From: JAVBSC01 sp031547305
GTDB taxonomy: Bacteria; Desulfobacterota; Desulfovibrionia; Desulfovibrionales; Desulfovibrionaceae
Assembly: GCA_031547305.1 (NCBI GenBank)
Contig: JAVBSC010000113.1
Coordinates: 1 to 36,609 of the forward strand
Length of the DNA stretch: 36,609 nucleotides
Direction of reading: 5' to 3'
Made by a program: the position numbers and the translations under genes
The notes under the pieces: generated by a model
Seen by the model: the letters and a program-made list of their open reading frames with translations, nothing else
What the model was told of the DNA's origin: nothing
The model's database searches: none
Part shown: positions 31,179-36,609 of the stretch, piece by piece
How positions within the stretch are numbered: position 1 is the first letter of the stretch
How the letters are laid out: each line of letters begins with the position of its first letter

Positions 31179-32288
31179 TTACAGGCAGGTTTTAATGGCC
31201 GCCAGCACCTTGTCCACGTTCTCGTCCCTGGCGCTGTGGCCCATAATCCCGATACGCAGGATTTTGCCGGCCAGAGGCCCCAGCCCGCCGCCGATCTCGA
31301 TGTGATGCTCCTTAAGGAGCGCGGAACGGATCTTGCCCTCCTCCGCCCCTTCCGGCAGCACAAAGGCGCTCAGGGGAATGGCCCTATCTTCCGGCCTGGC
31401 CAGAACGGAAAAGCCCATGCTCTCCATGCCCGCCGCCAGCTTGTCCCGCAGGCGGGCGTGCCTGGCGTAAACCTTGGGCAGACCTTCGTCCAGCACGGCC
31501 TTCAGGCCGGCGTACAGGGCGTACTCCATGTTGATTGGCGCGGTGTGGTGGTAAACGCGGGTTTTGCCGGCCCAGTAGTTGATGATCATGGACAGGTCAA
31601 AGTACCAGTTGGGCACCTTGTCCCCGCGGCTTTGCAATTTGTCCACGGCCCGCTGCGAAAAAGACAACGGCGCGAGCCCTGGCGGGCAGGACAGGCACTT
31701 CTGGCTGCCGGAATACATGGCGTCCACCTGCCACTCGTCCATGCGCACCGGCACGCCGCCCAGGGAAGCCACGCAGTCCACCAGGAACAGCGCCCCGCTG
31801 GGCCGGACCAGGTTGCCCACGGCCTGGACCGGGTTGCTCACGCCGGTGGAAGTTTCCACATGCACCATGGCCACTATGGCGTAAGGGCCTTTTTTAAGCT
31901 GCTCCGCCACCTTTTGCGGATCAACGGCCCGGCCCCACTCGCCTTCCAGCGCATCCACATTGGCGCCCAGGCGGGAAGCCACATCCACCATGCGTTTGCT
32001 GAACACGCCGTTTTCCAGCACCAGCACGCGATCGCCACGTTCGATCAGGTTGACGAAACAGGCTTCCATGCCGGCGGAGCCGCTGCCGGACATGGGCAGG
32101 GTCAGCTCGTTGGCCGTACCCATGACCTCTTGCAGCTGTTCCTTGATGCCGTCCATAATCCGGACGAAGTAAGGATCCAGGTGCCCTAAGGTGGGCCGGG
32201 CTATTGCCTTGTATACCGAGGGATACACGGAGGACGGACCGGGGCCCATGAGCAGGTTTTCAACTATTCCCTCAAGCAGATCAGGCAT
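31179..32288 (-). CDS. Class V aminotransferase (alanine-glyoxylate / serine-pyruvate type)
   Basis: 369 residues. PLP enzyme of fold type I: N-terminal LLMGPGPSSVYPSVYKA, the glycine-rich MSGSGSAGMEAC, VHVETSTGVSNP, the cofactor-binding DCVASLGGVPV, and SGSQKCLSCPPGLAP with the Schiff-base Lys. The C-terminal IGGGLGPLAGKILRIGIMGH is typical of alanine-glyoxylate or serine-glyoxylate aminotransferases. It interconverts amino acids and 2-oxo acids in the cytoplasm; amino donor and acceptor cannot be fixed. GGGAG precedes the ATG, 24 bases after the cyclophilin stop, so the two share a transcript. Confidence 0.93.
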   Translation of the reverse strand: MPDLLEGIVENLLMGPGPSSVYPSVYKAIARPTLGHLDPYFVRIMDGIKEQLQEVMGTANELTLPMSGSGSAGMEACFVNLIERGDRVLVLENGVFSKRMVDVASRLGANVDALEGEWGRAVDPQKVAEQLKKGPYAIVAMVHVETSTGVSNPVQAVGNLVRPSGALFLVDCVASLGGVPVRMDEWQVDAMYSGSQKCLSCPPGLAPLSFSQRAVDKLQSRGDKVPNWYFDLSMIINYWAGKTRVYHHTAPINMEYALYAGLKAVLDEGLPKVYARHARLRDKLAAGMESMGFSVLARPEDRAIPLSAFVLPEGAEEGKIRSALLKEHHIEIGGGLGPLAGKILRIGIMGHSARDENVDKVLAAIKTCL

Positions 32289-32312
32289 AACAAGCTCCCT
32301 TATTTTTTACGT

Positions 32313-32903
32313 CTATTTGGTTACAATGGTCGCTTTCTCGATCACAACCGGTTCAACCGGCACGTTCTCGTAAAAACCAGCGGTCTTGGTGGGCACGGAC
32401 TTTATTTTGTCAACCACGTCCTGGCCTTCCATCACCTTGCCGAACACGCAGTAGCCCCAGCCCTGGGCGGTCTGGCTCTTGTGATCCAGAAAAGCGTTGT
32501 CCTTGACGTTAATGAAAAACTGCGCCGTGGCTGAATGCGGATCGTTGGTCCTGGCCATGGCGATGGTGTACTTGGCGTTGGTCAGGCCGTTGTTGGCCTC
32601 GTTCTGCACCGGGGCTTCCGTGGGCTTCTGCTTCATGTCCTTGGTCATGCCGCCGCCCTGAATCATGAAGTTGTCAATGACCCGGTGAAAAATCGTGCCG
32701 TCATAAAAGCCGGATTCCACGTATTTTTTGAAATTGGCCACGGTCTTGGGAGCCTTGGCATCGTCAAGCTCCACCACAATCACGCCCATGTTCGTTTCCA
32801 GTTTTACCAAGGTGTTCCCCTTTGCCCACAGCGGGGCGGCGGAAGTGAATTGAAAAGATACGGCCAAAAATGCGGCCAGCAATAACAAAAAAGTTTTATT
32901 CAT
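32313..32903 (-). CDS. ppiA: Periplasmic cyclophilin-type peptidyl-prolyl cis-trans isomerase
   Basis: 196 residues from the ATG at 32903, chosen because GGAG lies 7 bases upstream and the protein then starts with a signal peptide (MNKTFLLLLAAFLAVSFQF, cleavage near WA-K). The longer in-frame start at 33011 would overlap promoter sequence. Cyclophilin signatures: FHRVIDNFMIQGG, AMARTNDPHSATAQFFINV, and GYCVFGKVMEGQDVVD. It speeds proline isomerisation during folding of exported proteins. First gene of the operon with the aminotransferase. Confidence 0.93.
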   Translation of the reverse strand: MNKTFLLLLAAFLAVSFQFTSAAPLWAKGNTLVKLETNMGVIVVELDDAKAPKTVANFKKYVESGFYDGTIFHRVIDNFMIQGGGMTKDMKQKPTEAPVQNEANNGLTNAKYTIAMARTNDPHSATAQFFINVKDNAFLDHKSQTAQGWGYCVFGKVMEGQDVVDKIKSVPTKTAGFYENVPVEPVVIEKATIVTK

Positions 32904-32949
32904 TATTTTCTCCAAAAACAAAGCTTTAAATAAATCAACGCGATTCGGC

Positions 32950-32978
32950 AAGATAGCCCTTGCCCCTTTAGCGGTCAA
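32950..32978 (-). promoter_or_regulatory. Sigma-70-like promoter of ppiA
   Basis: On the minus strand TTGACC (32978-32973) and TATCTT (32955-32950) are separated by 17 bases. The start site would be near 32943, about 40 bases before the preferred ATG at 32903, which supports that start over 33011. Confidence 0.65.
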
Positions 32979-33009
32979 GCCTGACTTCCGCGGTCGGTGA
33001 AGGCTTGAC
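32974..33009. promoter_or_regulatory. Inverted repeat joining the -35 boxes of two divergent promoters
   Basis: GTCAAGCCT (32974-32982) and AGGCTTGAC (33001-33009) are perfect 9-bp inverted repeats 18 bp apart. Each arm contains one of the two outward-facing -35 boxes (ppiA to the left, tyrosine-lyase leader to the right). It may be an operator for joint control or simply symmetric promoter sequence. Confidence 0.45.
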
Positions 33010-33032
33010 ATATCCGCCGGGCAAGTTATTAT
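33005..33032 (+). promoter_or_regulatory. tpl: Sigma-70-like promoter of the tyrosine phenol-lyase leader
   Basis: A perfect -35 TTGACA (33005-33010), a 16-bp spacer and -10 TATTAT (33027-33032). Transcription would start near 33039, about 30 bases before the leader-peptide ATG. This is a strong basal promoter, as expected for a gene controlled mainly by attenuation. Confidence 0.75.
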
Positions 33033-33068
33033 CCGCTACGATATCCATCGCGAAAAAGCGGAGACAGA

Positions 33069-33161
33069 ATGCTGCCAGCCAACATCAGACGCGGCGCCGC
33101 CATTGTGGCCGCGTATTATTACTACAAACCGGGACCTCTTGAGAGGAGCTTGGTCTTGTAG
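33069..33161 (+). CDS. Attenuator leader peptide with four consecutive Tyr codons
   Basis: A 30-codon frame, MLPANIRRGAAIVAA then YYYY (TAT TAT TAC TAC, 33114-33125), then KPGPLERSLVL and a TAG at 33159-33161. GGAG (33060-33063) lies 5 bases before the ATG. It starts about 30 bases after the predicted transcription start and ends 32 bases before a strong terminator. The Tyr run would stall ribosomes when charged tRNA-Tyr is scarce. This is the design of amino-acid biosynthetic leader peptides (trpL, pheL, hisL), here with Tyr. The Lys-Pro-Gly-Pro after the Tyr run could also slow ribosomes. Expression is not proven, but the order of all parts is hard to explain otherwise. Confidence 0.75.
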   Translation: MLPANIRRGAAIVAAYYYYKPGPLERSLVL

Positions 33162-33203
33162 TCTTTTCTGACAGGCGCCATTCCTCGGTTTTCAAGAGGC
33201 CCC
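33131..33203 (+). promoter_or_regulatory. Antiterminator pairing of the Tyr attenuator
   Basis: GGGACCTCTTGA (33131-33142) can pair with TCAAGAGGCCCC (33192-33203), 11 of 12 Watson-Crick, extendable by three further pairs including G-U. The second segment contains the 5' arm of the terminator, so the two structures exclude each other. The first segment begins 5 bases after the last Tyr codon: a ribosome held on the early Tyr codons leaves it free, one that reads on to the stop covers its inner part. A small competing hairpin, CCTC/GAGG around 33135-33146, may release it after termination. Confidence 0.7.
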
Positions 33204-33238
33204 TTTACCGGACGCGTAAAGGGGCCTCTTCTTTTTTT
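33194..33238 (+). terminator. Intrinsic terminator inside the leader of the tyrosine phenol-lyase gene (attenuator)
   Basis: AAGAGGCCCCTTTAC (33194-33208) and GTAAAGGGGCCTCTT (33216-33230) form a perfect 15-bp stem with a 7-base loop, followed by C and seven T (33232-33238). It ends 31 bases before the structural ATG at 33270 and is preceded by no gene other than the leader peptide, so it can only work as a conditional terminator for the downstream gene. Confidence 0.9.
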
Positions 33239-33269
33239 CACCTTTAACCGTAACTTGGGAGCGCAAATC

Positions 33270-34715
33270 ATGAGCCAGATCAAATTTTTTGAAAACGCCA
33301 CATTCCCCCTGGAAATGCACAAGGTGCGCATAGTGCAGAAGCTGGAGCTGCCGCCGGTGGAAACGCGCCTGGCGGCCATTCGGAAGGCTGGCAACAACAC
33401 CTTTTTGCTGAAAAACGAGCATATCTTTTTGGACATGCTCACCGACAGCGGCGTGAACGCCATGAGCGACAAGCAACTGGCCGCCATGATGCAGGCCGAC
33501 GACAGCTACGCCGGCTCCATGAGCTTTGAGCGCCTGACCGCGGCCGCGCGCGGCGTTTTCGGCAAAGAGCTTCTTTTGCCGGTGCATCAGGGCCGGGCGG
33601 CGGAAAACATCCTGGCCGCCGTGTTTGTGAAGCCGGGCGATATCGTGCCCATGAACTACCACTTCACCACCACCAAAGCGCATATCGGCCTGCGCGGCGG
33701 CGCCGTGGCCGAGCTGATGAAAAAGGAAGGCTACGCTCTGGAAAGCGCCGAGCCATTCAAGGGCGATATGGACCTGGACGCCCTGCGCGTCCTGCTGGAA
33801 AAAGAGCGGGGCAGAATTCCTTTTGTGCGCATGGAAGCCGGCACCAATCTGGTGGGGGGGCAGCCCTGGTCGCTGGAAAATCTGGCCGGGGCAAGCGCCA
33901 TATGCCGGGAGTTCAGCATCCCTCTGGTGCTGGACGCCTCGCTGCTGGCGGACAACCTGTACTTCATCAAAGTGCGCGAAGCGGCCTGCCGGGATCTGTC
34001 CATACGCGAAATCACCCGGCGCATATCCGATCTGAGCGACATCATATACTTTTCCGCCCGCAAGATGGGCTGCGCCCGCGGCGGCCTGATCCTGACCAAC
34101 GACAAGGCAAGCTTTGAACTGATGCGGGAACTGGTGCCGCTGTACGAGGGCTTTCTGACTTACGGGGGCATGTCCGTGCGCGAAATAGAGGCTCTGGCCG
34201 TGGGGTTGGAGGAAAGCATGGACTTCGATATGGTGCGCCACGGTCCGGAATGCATCCGGTTTATGGTGGATGAGCTGGTCAGCCGCGGCGTGCCGGTGGT
34301 CACGCCCGGCGGCGGGCTGGGCTGCCACCTGAACGCCAGGGCCTTCCTGCCGGGAATACGACAGGAGGAATTCCCGGCGGCCTCTTTGGCGGCGGCTGTC
34401 TTCATCGCCGGCGGGATACGCGGCATGGAACGCGGCACCCTTTCCGAAGAGCGCAACCCGGACGGGTCGGAACACCTGGCGGAGATGGAGCTGGTACGAC
34501 TGGCCCTGCCGCGCCGCGTCTTTACCGTCTCGCAAATCAAATACGCGGTGGACCGCCTGTACTGGCTGTTTGAAAACCGCGCTCTGGTCGGGGGGCTGGA
34601 ATGGGACGAGGAGCCCAGGATATTGCGCTTCTTCACCGGACGCTTAAGACCACGCTCCGATTGGCAGGAAAAACTGGCCGCGAAATTCCGGGCGGATTTT
34701 GGCGAGAGCCTGTAA
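33270..34715 (+). CDS. tpl: Beta-eliminating lyase, probably tyrosine phenol-lyase
   Basis: 481 residues, GGGAG 8 bases before the ATG. PLP enzyme of the tryptophanase/tyrosine phenol-lyase family, which splits Tyr (or Trp) into phenol (or indole), pyruvate and ammonia, reversibly for Tyr. Landmarks: IFLDMLTDSGVNAMSDKQLA, the VHQGRAAENIL phosphate site, SARKMGC with the Schiff-base Lys265, VYEGF..YGGM, and LRFFTGR near the end. Two features favour tyrosine phenol-lyase: FTTT (132-135) and GMERG with Arg388, which matches the phenol-binding Arg of TPL and is Leu/Ile in tryptophanases. The Tyr-codon leader fits this too. About 20 residues extend past the usual C-terminus. Activity on Trp cannot be excluded. 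Confidence 0.82.
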   Translation: MSQIKFFENATFPLEMHKVRIVQKLELPPVETRLAAIRKAGNNTFLLKNEHIFLDMLTDSGVNAMSDKQLAAMMQADDSYAGSMSFERLTAAARGVFGKELLLPVHQGRAAENILAAVFVKPGDIVPMNYHFTTTKAHIGLRGGAVAELMKKEGYALESAEPFKGDMDLDALRVLLEKERGRIPFVRMEAGTNLVGGQPWSLENLAGASAICREFSIPLVLDASLLADNLYFIKVREAACRDLSIREITRRISDLSDIIYFSARKMGCARGGLILTNDKASFELMRELVPLYEGFLTYGGMSVREIEALAVGLEESMDFDMVRHGPECIRFMVDELVSRGVPVVTPGGGLGCHLNARAFLPGIRQEEFPAASLAAAVFIAGGIRGMERGTLSEERNPDGSEHLAEMELVRLALPRRVFTVSQIKYAVDRLYWLFENRALVGGLEWDEEPRILRFFTGRLRPRSDWQEKLAAKFRADFGESL

Positions 34716-34766
34716 CGGCCGGGCCCGTGCATCACTGTGGTGGGCGGCGGGGCGGCGCGCCGCTCT

Positions 34767-34842
34767 GGAACCTATCTCCCAAAATGCCGCCGCGGATGCC
34801 CAAAGGCTGCTTTTGCAGCCAAGGGCTTTGGGAGATGGGTTC
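34767..34842. repeat. Nested inverted repeat after the tyrosine phenol-lyase gene
   Basis: Outer arms 34767-34783 and 34827-34842/3 are near-perfect inverted copies (GGAACCTATCTCCCAAA against TTTGGGAGATGGGTTC). Inside lies a perfect GGCTGC-TTTT-GCAGCC hairpin (34805-34820) flanked by GCCC/GGGC. It looks like a folded, possibly mobile, palindromic element. It may also stabilise or end the upstream mRNA. The rest of 34716-34929 shows no gene. Confidence 0.7.
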
Positions 34843-34929
34843 TAATCCGACTCTGGTTGCGAAAGGGCGGGCCTTAACGTATAGATCTTCTGGCCTCAAA
34901 CTTTATTCCACTCTTCCAAGGCGGCCGGC

Positions 34930-35367
34930 ATGGCGGAATTCCGCGCGCACATCATAAACACGGTTCTGGCCCGGCTTTCCCGCTCCCCGGAGCGCCGGGC
35001 CGAGGCCCTCAAGGATTTTCTGGCCCTCAACCTGCCCCTGGGTGAAGACGCGGCGGCCGAATTATCCAATCTTATCCCCCAGGCGCCGGACACGCTGTAT
35101 CAAAAATGGGCCGGGCTGTTCGCGGACCGCCTGCTGGAAACCCTGCCGCAAGATCAGCTTGCGGAGCTTTGCGACAACAGCCCGGACAACAGCGCCGCCC
35201 TGGTTTTGACTTACCTTATGTTTATGGAATCCGCGCGCATGGAGCGGCAAATCGCGGATGACCTGCGCGCTCTTGGCCCGCATGCCCAGGATGACGGCAT
35301 GGGCGCGTTGCCGGCTTCACGCCTGAATGCCGCGATTTCCTCACCCGATAAACAACGCTCCCGCTAA
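34930..35367 (+). CDS. Small cytoplasmic protein of unknown function
   Basis: 145 residues, mostly helical, with no signal peptide or membrane segment. Sequence features: AEFRAHIINTVLARLSRSPE, an acidic Leu-rich centre (LSNLIPQAPDTLYQKW, LLETLPQDQLAELC) and a polar tail. I do not recognise the family. An AAGG lies about 9 bases before the ATG. The deaminase gene starts 14 bases after its stop, so the two are probably co-transcribed. Confidence 0.65.
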   Translation: MAEFRAHIINTVLARLSRSPERRAEALKDFLALNLPLGEDAAAELSNLIPQAPDTLYQKWAGLFADRLLETLPQDQLAELCDNSPDNSAALVLTYLMFMESARMERQIADDLRALGPHAQDDGMGALPASRLNAAISSPDKQRSR

Positions 35368-35381
35368 CCGGAGGCCCGACC

Positions 35382-36609
35382 ATGCCCACGCCTTGCGACA
35401 CACTTTTGAACGCCGCCTGGATAATCACCCAGGACGAAGACCGTTCCGCATTGCGCGACGCCGCTCTGGCCGTAAAAGGCGGAAAAATCCTCTGGATTGG
35501 ACCAAAAGCGGAAGCCGCCGTCCTGTTCAGCCCCAAAACGGGACTGGACCTTGGCGAAGCCCTGATTATGCCGGGCCTGATCAATTCCCACACCCACGCG
35601 CCCATGACCCTGCTGCGCGGCTTCGCGGATGACCTGCCGCTTATGGAGTGGCTGAACTCCTATATTTTTCCGGTGGAAAAGGATCTTACCCCGAAACTCC
35701 TGACCCTGGGCACGCTGCTGGCCTGCGCGGAGCTGGCCCGTACCGGCTGCACGGCTTTTTCCGACATGTACCTGGGCGAGGAGCACGTTTACCGCGCCGT
35801 GGACAAGGCCGGACTTAAAGCCCAGGTCGGCGAGGTGCTGTTCTCCTTCCCGTCAATCGCCTACCCGGACGAGGACGCGGCCTTCTCGCTGGTGGAGCGC
35901 CAGGCGGACGAGCTGAAAAATCATCCTCGAATCAGCCTCTGCCTGGCCCCGCATTCCGTGTACACCACCAGCCCGGCCCTGCTGGAGCGCTGCGCCGCCT
36001 TTGCGGAAAAACGCAATCTGCCGCTGATCATCCATCTGGCGGAAACCCGCCAGGAAACAAAAAACTGCCTGGAGGCGCACGGTAAAAGGCCGCTGGAACT
36101 CTGCCGCGCCGCCGGTCTGCTCCACCCCCTGACCACCCTGGACCACGCCGTGGATCTGACAGACGCGGAACTGGACGAGCTGGCCGCCAGCGGAGCTGCC
36201 GTGGCCCACAACCCCAAGAGCAACATGAAGCTGGCCTCCGGCGTGGCCCGCGTGCCGGAGATGCTGGCCCGCGGCATTCCGGTTGGCCTGGGCACGGACG
36301 GCGCCGCCAGCAACAACAGTCTGAACATGTTTTCGGAAATGAACGCCTGCGCTCTGCTGCACAAGGTGCACGCGCTTTCCCCCACGGCGGCCAAGGCCCA
36401 GGAAGTGTTGGACATGGCCACCCTGGGCGGGGCCGCCGCCCTGCACCGGCCGGAACTTGGACGCCTCAAACCCGGCGGTCCGGCGGATCTGATCGCTCTG
36501 GATCTTGAAGCCCCAAACCTCCAGCCGCTGCATAATCCGGTTTCCAGCCTGGTCTACGCGTCCAGCGGGCATGAAGTCATGCTGACCATGGTGGATGGTG
36601 AAATACTCT
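35382..36609 (+). CDS. mtaD: 5-methylthioadenosine/S-adenosylhomocysteine deaminase (3'-truncated by window edge)
   Basis: 409 codons are visible and the frame is open to the end of the window. GGAGG (35370-35374) lies 7 bases before the ATG. An amidohydrolase of the MtaD/SsnA-like group: MPGLINSHTHAPMTLLRGFADDLPLMEWL with the metal-binding HTH, APHSVYTTSP, IHLAETRQE, DHAVDLTD, AHNPKSNMKLASG, and GLGTDGAASNNSLNMF with the catalytic Asp. These enzymes deaminate methylthioadenosine or S-adenosylhomocysteine (and related purine nucleosides) in the cytoplasm, part of methionine and methyl-group recycling. Only the last 20-40 residues are likely missing. Confidence 0.92.
   Translation, partial: MPTPCDTLLNAAWIITQDEDRSALRDAALAVKGGKILWIGPKAEAAVLFSPKTGLDLGEALIMPGLINSHTHAPMTLLRGFADDLPLMEWLNSYIFPVEKDLTPKLLTLGTLLACAELARTGCTAFSDMYLGEEHVYRAVDKAGLKAQVGEVLFSFPSIAYPDEDAAFSLVERQADELKNHPRISLCLAPHSVYTTSPALLERCAAFAEKRNLPLIIHLAETRQETKNCLEAHGKRPLELCRAAGLLHPLTTLDHAVDLTDAELDELAASGAAVAHNPKSNMKLASGVARVPEMLARGIPVGLGTDGAASNNSLNMFSEMNACALLHKVHALSPTAAKAQEVLDMATLGGAAALHRPELGRLKPGGPADLIALDLEAPNLQPLHNPVSSLVYASSGHEVMLTMVDGEIL

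Noticed and set aside
33039..33269. T-box riboswitch for Tyr as explanation of the leader
   Set aside because: No T-box core sequence or stem I pattern is visible. A translated Tyr-rich leader and a ribosome-based switch explain the sequence better.
1..36609. CRISPR array or prophage
   Set aside because: No regularly spaced direct repeats and no phage structural, integrase or lysis genes were found in the window.

Overview
The window looks like a chromosomal segment of a GC-rich (about 60%), strictly anaerobic member of the Desulfovibrionaceae or a close relative. This rests on gene content and style: a NapH/NapG-type polyferredoxin next to a Tat-exported DUF362 protein, sigma-54 enhancer-binding regulation, a flagellin with Desulfovibrio-like ends, a divergent EF-G paralogue and an MTA/SAH-type deaminase. 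No database search was run, so the taxonomy is inference.

Layout. 1-2977: 3' part of a TamB-like outer-membrane assembly factor. 3087-5743: Tat-exported DUF362 protein and a membrane polyferredoxin, probably one redox module. 5788-13519: a sigma-54 activator facing a co-directional cassette made of a sulfatase-fold enzyme, two ABC ATPases, two permeases and a periplasmic binding protein. A well-spaced -24/-12 promoter and two candidate activator sites lie between the activator and the cassette. 13599-14510: a lower-GC EamA transporter. 14559-16407 (minus): rimI, tpiA, secG and tRNA-Leu(GAG). 16429-18955: Nudix hydrolase, metallophosphoesterase and DNA polymerase IV. 19008-19091: a panE remnant. 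19169-22960: AEC transporter, divergent from a large soluble hybrid histidine kinase. 23000-25021 (minus): Ada-AlkA fusion and Ogt, an alkylation-repair operon. 25468-28776: EF-G-like GTPase, class II aldolase-family protein and infA. 29116-30612 (minus): flagellin with a candidate sigma-54 promoter. 31179-32903 (minus): periplasmic cyclophilin and a class V aminotransferase. 33005-34715: an attenuator-controlled tyrosine phenol-lyase-like gene. 34930-36609: a small unknown protein and the 5' part of an MTA/SAH deaminase gene.

The most interesting item is the leader of the tyrosine phenol-lyase-like gene. A sigma-70-like promoter is followed by a 30-codon leader peptide with a Shine-Dalgarno sequence and four consecutive Tyr codons. 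Next come a segment able to pair with the 5' arm of a terminator, and then a perfect 15-bp terminator stem with a T tract just upstream of the structural gene. This has all the parts of a classical ribosome-mediated attenuator responding to tyrosine, placed in front of an enzyme that makes or breaks tyrosine.

Other points worth attention are a sulfatase-fold enzyme with Thr where the formylglycine Cys/Ser is expected, an ABC ATPase pair whose substitutions predict one canonical and one degenerate ATP site, an EF-G paralogue lacking the catalytic His of G3, a dinB gene that looks leaderless, and several palindromic repeat elements between genes.
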